From: Holothuria scabra
Lineage: Eukaryota; Echinodermata; Holothuroidea; Aspidochirotida; Holothuriidae
NCBI GenBank assembly: GCA_037179385.1
Contig: CM074195.1
Span: 13,925,887-13,989,886, forward strand
Length of the DNA: 64,000 bases
Direction: 5' to 3'
Shown here: positions 33,801 to 45,800 of the stretch, in pieces
Layout: every line of letters begins with the position of its first letter
Numbering within the stretch: the stretch's first letter is position 1
Notes under the pieces: model-generated
What the model was told of the DNA's origin: nothing
Database searches by the model: none
The model's input: only the letters and a program-made list of their open reading frames with translations
Program-made: the position numbers and the translations under genes

Positions 33801-36800
33801 ATATCATAACCAAAAGTGACCAGGAAGTCTCGTTCCCATCTACACAACTCACTCTACATACTGTAATGAGCTCAATTGTAGAGCAAACCACTCACTGAGA
33901 ATCAAGAAACATTGAACAAAAGAACTGCTCCTCGAAAATGAGAAGTGTGCCTAAGGTACTGTCCATGATGTCATGGACAGTGCAATAATTCCTACATCCC
34001 ACTGACAACCCTATTTATCAGTGTACTGTACTGTAACAATTGCAGACAAGTATTACAATGCATGCTTTCCTGTCTAGCCACAGACTCACAGTACAGCTTT
34101 TCTGAAGAGGAGTTCACTGGCACCCTATACCATATGCAAACTAAGACAAGCATAATGCAACCATCAAAATTAGGTTGTTGATGAGACACCTTTAAATTTA
34201 CTGAGGTAACATTCTCACCAAAAAAAGGGCAGTTAAAATTTAGAATTTTGGATTTAAGAATGGCTTGCTCCCCCTCTCAACCTGGGTTTAAATTATTTAG
34301 CTCGGTCTGCTCCCCATAACAAGAAAACTACAAACAGCAGTGTAAAAATTGCAGTGAAATATTAGTTCAGAGGGTTAATGAGTAGAGTAAATAAAATGCA
34401 TGCACTTTCAAACAAATGAAAAACTTCTGTTATTGAACAAGATTAGAAAAACTTTTTAAGAGAAACAGTGGAGGGGTCTTGTCTTCCTATTTGTTAGTTG
34501 AAATGAAAAGCTCTTGGTGAAAACCAAAGCAAAAACAGTACGTAGCCATTTGCTGGCACATTGGGATTTTCATAAGTTGTCTCTTCAGCTGTGGAAGACA
34601 GTAAGTAGAAATTCAATACTTGTAATGTAGACTGCGATGTAATGAAGTTCCTTTCAAAGACCTTTCTACTAACTAACTAACAAACTGATCTAGGCCTAAT
34701 CACTGGAAGGTTCTTACCAAACCCAAGACTCTGAAACACAAACCTGGCCAAGGGTTATTTTATTTACAAACCCCAGGCATATATTTTTAATCTTTGAAAT
34801 TCATATCTGGTTAACCTACTGCATTTCTTACAATTAGACCATGAGTATGATCTGGTTAGAGGCTAACTACTGTAGCTTGGCTCCAGTAATGCAATCGTAA
34901 TTTCGCTAAACTGGTACATTACGTTTATACACTTAACAATGTTAGACCTATATATCGAGTTTTTTTTGCCAAACTGGTCAATATTTGAAGTAAAAATGAT
35001 ACAAAATGCATCTTACATTACTTGAATATGACTTGTACATCATATCATGGATATGCAGGACAAATAAAATCATTTTCTTGTTGAAAAAGTAAAATAAATA
35101 CCGCCAGTTTTTTCGCGGAACTCAGGTCCAAACGTTGTAACTACAAAATCCACTACTTGAAGTCTTTCCTAATTACTGTATTTAAGAAAAGCTTCAAAAG
35201 AAATCCAAACCTAACAACTTAATGCACATTGGTTGGTGAGTTAAACATCCTAAATAAGTTCTGCGGAATTTTATTTCCCTGAATGATCAGTGATCTTTTG
35301 TATCGGCCTACGCGGAACCCCTCTACCTACTGCAGGCCTAGGCACCCTAAGCACCCTCATCGAAAAGAATGAATTGTATGACCTTTTTATAAATGTCAGG
35401 TATGGTCATGGACTTCTAATTTTTGGTTTGGATGATAAGAGAAACCAATGCATTCATGATGGCGTGCGTGTGTATGTATGTATGTGTGTGTGTGTGTGCG
35501 TATGTGTGTGTGTTTGTGACACTTTGCTTGTTAACACGATATCTCAAGATAGGAATGTCTGACAGTTTTCAAACTTGGTACATAGATGCACCATATTGAG
35601 AGGAAGAACCCTATTGTTTTTGGTGGAGGTAGAAGGTCATTTGGGGTCAGCAGGGGTCAAAGTCTAAAAATCTTGTTAACGCAATATCTCATGCTAGGAA
35701 ACTTGGATAGATTTCATATTTGCTATGTAGATGCATTATAGTCAGAAGATGGTCCCTATTGTTTTTGGTGGGGGTCAAAGGTCATCTGGGGTCACCGGGG
35801 GTCAAAGTCTGCAAATCTCGTTAACACGATATCTCAACTTTGAAAGCTTTGACAGATTTCATTTTTGGTATGTTGATGCGTTACGGTCAGGAGATGGTCC
35901 CTATTGTTTTTGGTAGAGGTCAAAGGTCATTTGGGGTCACCAGGGGTCAAAGTCTGAAAAACCTGGTTAACCCGATATCTCAAGGTAGGAAACTTGGATA
36001 GATTGCATATTTGGTATGTGGATGGTTTATAGTCAGAAGATGGTCCCTTTCATTATTGGTGGAGGTCAAAGGTCATATGGGGTCACCGGGGGTCAAAGTC
36101 TGAAAATATCGTTAACACGATATCTCAAGTTTGGAAGCTTGGATAGATTTCATATTTGGTATGTGGATATGTTATGGTCAGAAGATGGTCCCTATTGTTT
36201 TTGGTGGAGGTCAAAGGTCATCTGGGGTCACCAGGGGTCAAAGTCTGAAAACATTGTTAATGCGATATCTCAAGATAGGAAACTTGGATAGATTCCATAT
36301 TTGGTATGTAGATGTGTATGAACAGGAGATGGTCCCTATTGTCTTTGGCGGAGGTCAAAGGTCATATGGGGTCAGGGGGTCAAAGTCTGAAAATCTCGTT
36401 AACACGATATCTCAAGTTTGGAAACTTGGATAGACTTCATATGTGGTATGTGGATGCATTATAGTCAGTAGATGGCCCCTATCGTTTTTGTTGGAGGGCA
36501 AAGGTCATCTGGGGTCACCGGGAGTCAACGTCTGAAAACCTCTTTAACACAATATCTCAAGGTACAGTAGGAAGCTTAGATAGATTTCATATTTGGTATG
36601 TGGAGCGTTATGGTCAGGAGATGGTACCTAATGGTTTTGATGGAGGTCAAAGGTCATCTGGGGTCACTGCTGGTCAAAGTCTGAAAACCCTGCTAATGCA
36701 ACATCTCCAGATGGGAAACTGATAGATTTCATATTTGGGTACTGTATGTGGATGCATTATGGTCAGAGGATGGTCTCCATTGTTTTTGGCAGTTATGAAA

Positions 36801-39800
36801 GGTCATCTGGGGTCTCCAGGGGTCAAAGCCTGGAAACCTTTTTAAATATGATCTTTCAAGATAGCTTTTTGTCCATTTGTCTGTCTGTTGTTTGTATGTC
36901 TAGCAATGTTTGGCTTTTATGGAGGTCAAAAGGTCATCTGGAATGACAAAATTTTTTTTTGAACATGCTAGCATAACATTTGAATGAGAGGATAATGGTG
37001 CATGATGGCACTCTTTAAAAGGGACCATTTATGTATCATTGAAATCTCAATGCATTTTTGCATTCTGGTTTATGTATACCTCCAGGTCTGTGCAAATCAC
37101 ACTCCTCAGAGTCAGACAATAAAGAAATGTTGTAGGTGTGCTGTTTTATTGGTTTCGATGAAAAGAGAAACCTATGCATTCATGATGGCGTGTGTGTGTA
37201 TGTATGTGTGTATGTGCGTGTGTATGTGTGTGTGTATGTGCGTATGTGTGTGTGTGTTTGTGACACTTTGCTTGTTTACACGATATCTTGAGAAGGGAAG
37301 ATCTGACAGTTCTCAAACCTTGTACACAGATACCTCATACTGAGAGGAAGAACCCTATTAATTTTGGTTGAGGTCAAAGGTCATCTGGGGTCACAGGGGG
37401 TCAAAAACAAAAATCCTTGTTTACACAATATCTCAAGACAGGAAACTTGGATTAATTTCAAACTTGATATATTGATTTGTCATGATGTAAGGAAGAACCC
37501 TATTGATTTTGGTGGAGGCCAAAGGTCATTTGGGGTCACAGGGGTCAAACCCCGAAATCCTTGTTTACACGATATCTCATGGTAGAAAACTTGGATTAAT
37601 TTCAAACTTGATATGTTGATGTGTTATGATGTAAGAAAAAACCTGATATATTTTTGTGAAAGTCAAAGGTCATTTGGGGTCACATGAGGTCAAACCCTGA
37701 AATCCTGGTTTACACTATAGCTCAAGGTAGGAAACTTTGATTCATTTCAAACTTGATATGTTGATGTGTTATGATGTAAGAAAAAACTTGATATATTTTC
37801 GTGGAAGTCAAAGGTCATTTGGAGTCATGTGGGGTCAAACCCAGAAATCCTTGATTACACTATACCTCAAGGTAGGAAACTTGGATTAATTTCAAACTTG
37901 ATATGTTGATGTGTTATGATGTAAGAAAAAACCCGATATATTTTCGTGAAAGTCAAAGGTCATTTGGGGTCACATGAGGTCAAACCCTGAAATCCTGGTT
38001 TACACTATATCTCCAGGTAGGAAACTTTGATTCATTTCAAACTTGATATGTTGATGCGTTATGATGTAAGAAAGAACCTGATATATTTTCATGGAAGTCA
38101 AAGGCCATTTGAGGTCACATGGGGTCCAACCCCCAAATCCTTTTTTACACTATATCTCAAGGTAGGAAGCTTGGATTGATTTCAAACTTGATATGTTGAT
38201 GCATTATGATGTAAGGAAGAACCCTATTGATTTTGGTAGAGATCAAAGGTCATTTGGGGTCATAGGGGGTCAAACTTAGAAAAACTTGTTTAGGATAGCT
38301 CAAGGTATGAAAGGTGGATGGATTTCAAAATTAGTATGTGAATGAATTATGGTGAGAAGATGGTCTGTATAAGGTTTTTTTTGTGGAGGTGAAAGGACAT
38401 CTGGGGTGATGATCGGTCAAACTTTGAAAAACTTGTCAAAATGGGATATCTCAAGGTAGGAAACTTGGATGGATTTCCTAATATGGATGTGTTATGGTGA
38501 GTTGAAAGTATTGTACCTGTTGTTTTTGGTGGAGGTCAATGGACATCTGGTATCACCTGTCATCAAACTCTGAAAACCTTGTTTGCAGAATATCTTAAGG
38601 CACAGTATGAAATTTGGCTTTTTGAATATAGAAATGTTTTGGTTAAAAGAAAAACCAGTTACTTACAGGTGGAGACAAAGGTTATTTTGGGTCACCAGTT
38701 GTTGCAAGAAATGTAGCATTTTATTGAAAAGAGCATGTATGTATCATCGAAACCTCAATGCATTTTTGCATTCTGGTTCAACTTAGGCCTAATGAGCTTC
38801 CATTCTACATCTAGGTCAGCAAATAATAACACTCCTCTCAGAAAAATAACACTCCTCACAGTCATTTGAAAAGAGTGATGGTGTAAGCGTTTGAATTAAC
38901 AGGGTGCGCTCATGCACTGGTGCTAGTAGAATTTCCTACGTGCATGTAACTGTGAAGGCTTGCGTGCACTTTGTGCATGTAAACTCCAGACCTAGCCTAG
39001 CCTATGCCTCATTGCCTCAAGGCCTACACTAACTTCATGGTCAAATCCATGTTACAGGTCAAGTTGCAGTACAAAATAATCCGAATATAGTAGTCCCAAT
39101 CGTCCTTTGCATGGTAATTTCTTGCATACTTTTAAGTTAGACAAGCAGACATTTAACCAAAAAGTTTTAGTGCATCTCCTTTCCTACCACAACATCAGTG
39201 TCAATTATCATCACTCCATATGCACCAGTGCATGTAGAGAAAAAATTGTAAATTGAACCCTGGATGGTGTCGGAGTGCAGTGGCACACCATCACTGGCTT
39301 CAAATCACTGTGAGGAGTGTGATTTTGCAATTGCACTCACACACCTCAAATTCAAGGCCTGACACAGCCATCATTCACACAGATTAATGGGGAAATGCAT
39401 CCACAGTTTACACCAACTTGAAGTACTGCAGTACGCTGTCTAGTTTCTAATTGGCTCTTAGGAGTCACATGACAGTATTTTTCTCTTCATATGTAGGTTA
39501 GAACATGTCATGCATCAGCATATACTGGGAGTTTTTGTATTTAGTATATTGCAACGAATGATTCTAAACATTAAACAAAGGTTACTCGATGAGGGTGTTA
39601 AACATGCTCTTCATTTAAATGACCATTTTGAGTGTCCAATAAATTGTTACATAAAATCCTGGAGCAAACAAATCCAGAATTTTGAGTCTCCAATAAATTC
39701 ATGCTGGTCCTTAAACTTTTAAAAGGTTAAAGTGAACAGTTGTTTGGTAGCAGAAAAATATTTTATATTCTCAAAAATCATGTTATGTTTTTACTTTAAT

Positions 39801-42800
39801 GATTTTCTACTGTATCTTTCAGGCGACAGCAATATGTTGGAAACATTAAACAGTGTATAATTGAACATGGAGGTACCAGACGTCACATATTTGTGTCTAC
39901 AGAGGAAAATGTATTAGCAGGTATTCAAGCTAAAACTGGTAATGTTGCTTGGAGGCATATCTTCTGTCAAGGAGAAATTGGTGTAATCAATGCACTTTTA
40001 TACACAGGACAAGGTAAGTCAAGTAATTTCAGTTCTGTGATGTTGATCAGAATCCAAGAAGGATCTCTCTTCTCTTGAAATGGTGATTTACTGTTCCCTA
40101 TTTTACTGGGTTTTAGGGTAAGGCTTACTATACAGCAAACATAGCACTGAGTCTGAGCCAATCACATAATTTTTCTTTTGTTGCATAACAGTGTTATGTA
40201 GGCCATATTGTCTACTATGTCATTTCATGTGTACAGGTGTCAGATTTTGGCCAATCTTCAGCTAGAAAGAATGCATTCTTTAATGGTGATATGTACCATT
40301 CAAGCTCAGTACCTGAAGGAATATATCTGTTTGATGGTACTAAGCTAGGAAAAATGCATTTCCTATCGTACGAATTGGGTGACAATGTCTATTTGGTAGT
40401 GAATATTCATCTTGATTACTCACAGATAATCACACTAAAAAAATTTGTTTACAAGTATAGCATCTTTTGGCATTTAGACTGCTAGTCAAATGTTTGGTAG
40501 AATTTCATGACAACCCTTGCTCTGCCCCTTCTCCCTTTCATACAATTCCCTTAGGACGATTTTCCATAGACAATTTCCCCAGGTTCAAGAACTTTGTTTC
40601 TTGGATAAGTTCCCTTTCAGAAGATCTGAAATTAGCCAGTGGAACTTGTTCAGGGGAAATTGTCCATTGAGGGGAAATTGTTTTGATGAAAAAGTAACCT
40701 GTAGGAGGGGAATCCTTCCCCATGGCATCAACTGTTTTGAAGTGGATTTGTCCTGGCAGGGTTTTATGGGAAGTTTAGACCTTCTCCTCATGCTGTTATA
40801 TATTCTCCATTGATGATAGCTCCCCACAGTAAAATTGACTCTATGTGAAGTATCTTTTATACAGTACAAATTTATAGAGTATGTACACTAGCTGTAACCA
40901 GGAGCTGTAACTTAGCTGTAAGGGAGTTGTGAGTAATTTTGGATGGGAATGGATTAGAATATTCAATTGCCAAATTTTCTAATGCAGCATTACATACATT
41001 CAAATTCATTTGTCATTCAAGGCTCCCAATTTCAAGAGCCAAAGTAAGAAAATATCCAGCAACTGGGACTTTGTAGCTACTCACAATTTGGCAATTATAT
41101 AGTTAAAGACAAATGTATCAATATCTACACTTTAAAACCCTAATTAAAAACAATGTTTTATCTCCATAGAGCTTGTGTCAGTAACTGGTAATGGTTTTGC
41201 AGTACGGATGTGGGATCCCAGCTCTGGTGTTATGCAGTGGGAGACTCTAGGATCACAAACTACACTGCTGGAAAATAGGTACATTCTTCTTCTGATGACT
41301 TATGCCATGTTTGAGACCTGTTTGACTTGAAACCACAGTACATGTCATATAACCAGGTAGTAAAGACCTGAGATTGGGTTTGGAGTAAGGGACAGTCAGT
41401 AGTTGGGGTCAGTGAGGAGAGTGGGAGGGGATGGTGTGGTGAAGACCTTAAAATTTGATTTTTTCCTCATTACTCCAGATTGATTTTGAATTGTAGTAAT
41501 CTGTCCAGTCTTCAAGATTGTATTTGGTCAGTGTGATAGTTTCTAAGTGTTATTCTTTTAACAGTCAAGTTCCTGCAGTCTTGAAATTTAATGAAGAAAG
41601 TTCTACAAAGAAACCCAGGATTGCTGTTACATATGCAGGGCATGTGTCTGTCATAAACATCAAAAATGGAGAAGAATTGTGGAAAGAAGCAATTCCAAAC
41701 AGGTAAGGCAAAGAGTTTATTATTTTATTGAAGGAAATCTCAGGTTTTTATTAATTTATTGCATAAAGTTTTAATGTCAATCAAAGTAGATCGCATCATC
41801 AGAGTGTTTCAAAGATGTTACTTTATCGTGGCATAGATATATGGTAGGAATTTTGGTGGTAATCAGCTCGAGTTGAAGGGCAATGGCAGCCATCTTGAAG
41901 TAGTGGAGTAGACTGTTCTGTGTCATGATTGGCTGTTGAGAGTCATGTGACAACCTTTTTTTGTCTTCAAGTGTGAAAATTTACTAGATGAAACTCTGGT
42001 TTTCCTTGAATATGTTATAATGAAGTCATTAAATATGATGAAAGATACTTTGAAGAGAAATAGGAAGAAAATTGTGATATTTAACTGTTGCTTCAAATTA
42101 AGTTTTGGGGAATACCCTTTGACCTTTAGGCTTTAAACCAATTGGTTAGAAACTAGGCCATCTAGCTGTCTAACTAACTAATATTTTTAGTAAACCTTAC
42201 AGCTTTAAGGAGGATATTGACACCACATTCAACATTCATACCAGGTGGTCTGATTTAAAATTTCTAAAGTAGGCTTGCAGAGATTCTGCCAGAAACTCAA
42301 AAAGGGTGGTGGTGGGGAGGGGGGTTATTACTGCCAAACTTCACAAATTCAAATTGATGCCACACTTGGCTAAAGTTACAGATGGATTACCTTCAGGGTG
42401 CAAAATTTTGCATCAAGCTTGCATAAGGTGCAGTCTTAAGATTTTTAAAGGCTATTTATTTAAGTTCAAGCATTGCTGCAAAGGTGTCCTCGTCTCAAGT
42501 AAGGAACTAAAACACTGACATTGTTTTATTTTTATGAAAAATGAAAAGGGAGGACAAATCCCCTTTTATTCCCTGTAATCCCCCTTTACAGAAACCCTGA
42601 GGTGGGTGGCTCTAATATGTTTGGGACCATTCCTACTTCCTAGATAGTTGTGACTCTGAAGGTAGTGGCTACTCCTACCTGTTATTGGTTTCAGAAGCAT
42701 TATATCTGCCAGCCACACACCTATGCAATATTCTATCACTATAAATGGAGCAGGAATTATTGTAGAGGCAATGAAGGGCCCCAAGCAATGTCGGTTGGTT

Positions 42801-45800
42801 AGAATTCAACTTCTTTCTAATAATCAAAGTTGTCAGACATATGCTAGTCCTGTTGGGTAAGAAGGAACCTAAAAATGTTTTTCTACAATTACTAATGAAG
42901 TCAGAATAACAAATGAACAGTAGTGTTAAGCCATGGACTTCCTTTACATGGACAGAGCATACTATGAGTATGTGTAGGTTGTCGCCACCGTACATGTTGT
43001 GTAGGCATTGCAAGATGATTGTCTGCTATAGTTTTGCATGTGAAAGTTAAAACTTGCTCAAATACTGTAGTTCAAAACAACAGATTTTGCAAGAAAGTGG
43101 AAATATTTTCCAAATAATGCAAGGTAAGGTCAAAATCACTGCATGTATTGCAGGAAACTAATATTGTTTCCCATTCAAGTTTAACTTTTCTTTAAAATAT
43201 TACAGAGCCATTGTCAAATCATAAAAATTATAGCTTCTCGGTGGCCATCTTGATGTGTCTTTCTTGTTCCAGTTGGTGGCAACAAAATTATGCATAGGAC
43301 TTACAAGTTTCATGCTCTGTCCATGTATATTGGTAGTCCGTATGTTAAGCACATAAAAAAACCAATCTTCAGGAATGCTTTATGTTACAGTTTTAGAAAT
43401 TCTGTAGAAGTCCTAACTCGAAGGAAAGAGGAGACAATTCATGGCCAAGAATGATGACTGTGAAGTAGAGTGGGGAAACCTGTCTAATCCTACTCTGAAA
43501 AGGAGAACATGTGAAGTGTACATGGCCTACAGAATACATTTGTTATTGATTTATTACGTGGTTTCCAATGGATGGAGGAGTCAGCTGTAGTCAGCCTAAT
43601 ATACTGACTGAACATCAGCTTTGATGTAAGTTGTTGAGTTGGTCAATCACCTGACATGAAAATATAACTCATGTGCATCCTGGACACTCATTTTAAACTT
43701 TTTCTCAATGTTTGTTTGGTTACAGTGATTCTATCCAAGACTTCCTCCTTCAAATTTCAACTGCTGATGAAGATGATGGTGTCCTTGTTGTGATTGGTCG
43801 AGTGCCAGGAATTGGATTCAAAGTATTCAGGTTCAACGCTAAGGATGGTACTCTCTTTGGACAGGTCAGAGTTTATTTTAAATTAATTTACATGTAGATA
43901 TAAATTAAATGAAATGTTTCAATCATTCATTCCTTCTTAACAGAGATGATTAGCTAGATATATCTTACTCTGGGTTGCAAGATATTTTCAACCAAGCATT
44001 TGTTCTCTTTACTGTGCAGACTCAGATACCATCACCATGGATTCAGGAGGACACTACGTGTATTACACATTCAGAAGACAAGATTGTATGTGCTGATACT
44101 CAAAGCAAGTCAATAAGAATAGCAACAGTAAAACCCAAGCAGCAGTTACAGTCTGGGTTTATATCAGTTCCGTTGATAGTAAGTTGTGTAACTCTTGTAT
44201 CATCTGTATTAGTGCAGTCTGGGTTTATATCAGTTCCGTTGATAGTAAGTTGTGTAACTCTTGTATCATCTGTATAAGTGCAGTCTGGGTTTATATCAGT
44301 TCCCTTGATAGTAAGTTGTGTAACTCTTGTATCATCAGAATTAGTGCAGTCTGGGTTTATATCAGTTCCCTTGATAGTAAGTTGTGTAACTCTTGTATCA
44401 TCAGAATTAGTGCAGTCTGGGTTTATATCAGTTCCCTTGATAGTAAGTTGTGTAACTCTTGTATCATCTGTATTAGTGCAGTCTGGGTTTATATCAGTTC
44501 CCTTGATAGTAAGTTGTGTAACTCTTGTATCATCAGAATTAGTGCAGTCTGGGTTTATATCAGTTCCCTTGATAGTAAGTTGTGTAACTCTTGTATCATC
44601 AGAATTAGTGCAGTCTGGGTTTATATCAGTTCCGTTGATAGTAAGTTGTGTAACTCTTGTATCATCAGAATTAGTGGTCTGTACATTTTGAAGACACTAC
44701 ATGTATTAAAGTTTTTTTTTAATACTGTAATAAATCACATTAGCTTACTTTGTTCATTCAGTTCAATTCATGTGGAACATGTTTTGCTTGCAGTTTTGCA
44801 AGTTTTTGTATGCTTCCCATACAGGGTAGCACCAGTAAAAAAATGCCACTTTGTACTAAATCTTCACCTTTTAGTACTAAACATTCCCATATTAGTTTTT
44901 CAAATGTGAGGAACCTTCTGTGTGGATGACAGTGTACCTCGGTAAAAATAAGCAGTAAAAGGCAAGGTGAGGAATTTTGGTGATATTTTGCCAAAGGAAA
45001 TAATGAATGTGTCTGCATTACGATGGTCTAGTATTCGCTCTCTGCTGTTAGGAAAGATAGTTTGTTGTGTAGGACTAAAAAGGAGAGGGGCACTGGTTTC
45101 TCAGATAAGTGGACATAGGTTACATTACCAAAAAGTTGCTAACAAGAAATGAAGTCAGAAAATATACAAACATGAATGGAAGAAACATTTCTTGTGCTTC
45201 ATTATTTTATATAACTAGAACTGTTAACCAAGTTTTGTGGATAATTTATCTCAATACTGAACCACTTAATTTTACACACAAGACATAGGAGGTAGCCATA
45301 TTGTTAAGTCAGATCATTTTCACTTATGGTACAGCCTCTACACATGTGATGTAAATGTTGCTTGTTCTGTCCATATATAGAAGAAGTCAGTCTGATCGTC
45401 TGATTGTCTGTGATTGATAAAAATTGCATCAGAAAACCAATTTTTCTATTTAAGGTTGTGTGATGGATGAGTAGATTTAACTTGTAATTGACTAGTTCAC
45501 TATAAATCAGCAAGAAAATATGTAATAGAATTTGGTGATAGATTTAGAAGCAGACTTGATTCAGTGCTATGGACACTACCATTCATCACTGAAACATAGA
45601 TAGAAATTCAAAATCATAGTATAAACAAACAGATTTATGTTTACTGTGACAGAGATATCAAAGACAACTGTTCATCAGATCATTTTTCATTTTTATTTGG
45701 ACAACCAAAATTTTTCCGTACAACCTCAGTTTGGATCCAACTTGTTCGATGAACAACCTGAATATTTCCTTAAAAATCTGGCCTGACTGTAATATCATAC

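Larger units (their letters stand above)
30884..39822. other. EMC1 intron 1 (8.9 kb), transposon-rich
   Basis: Holds foldback copies C2 and C3, partial G MITEs, and two tandem DR1-satellite elements. 31886-32750, 33262-35422 and 38779-39822 contain no recognised feature apart from short AGGCCTA-rich patches. Confidence 0.8.
41703..43725. other. EMC1 intron 4
   Basis: Contains a sequence shared with the interior of foldback A (41925-42025), a SINE 3' end (42110-42185) and MITE G3 (42933-43342). Confidence 0.7.

Noticed and set aside
35290..36433. Overlapping frames with '[17 protein letters not shown]' repeats
   Set aside because: Frames of the 145-bp DR1 satellite; they shift between units and have no start context or splice signals.
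44149..44676. Regular direct repeats considered as CRISPR-like
   Set aside because: Units are contiguous with no unique spacers, and the genome is eukaryotic.
44184..44909. 241-aa repeat-containing open frame
   Set aside because: It is another frame of the 66-bp repeat. Period 66 keeps several frames open without coding meaning.
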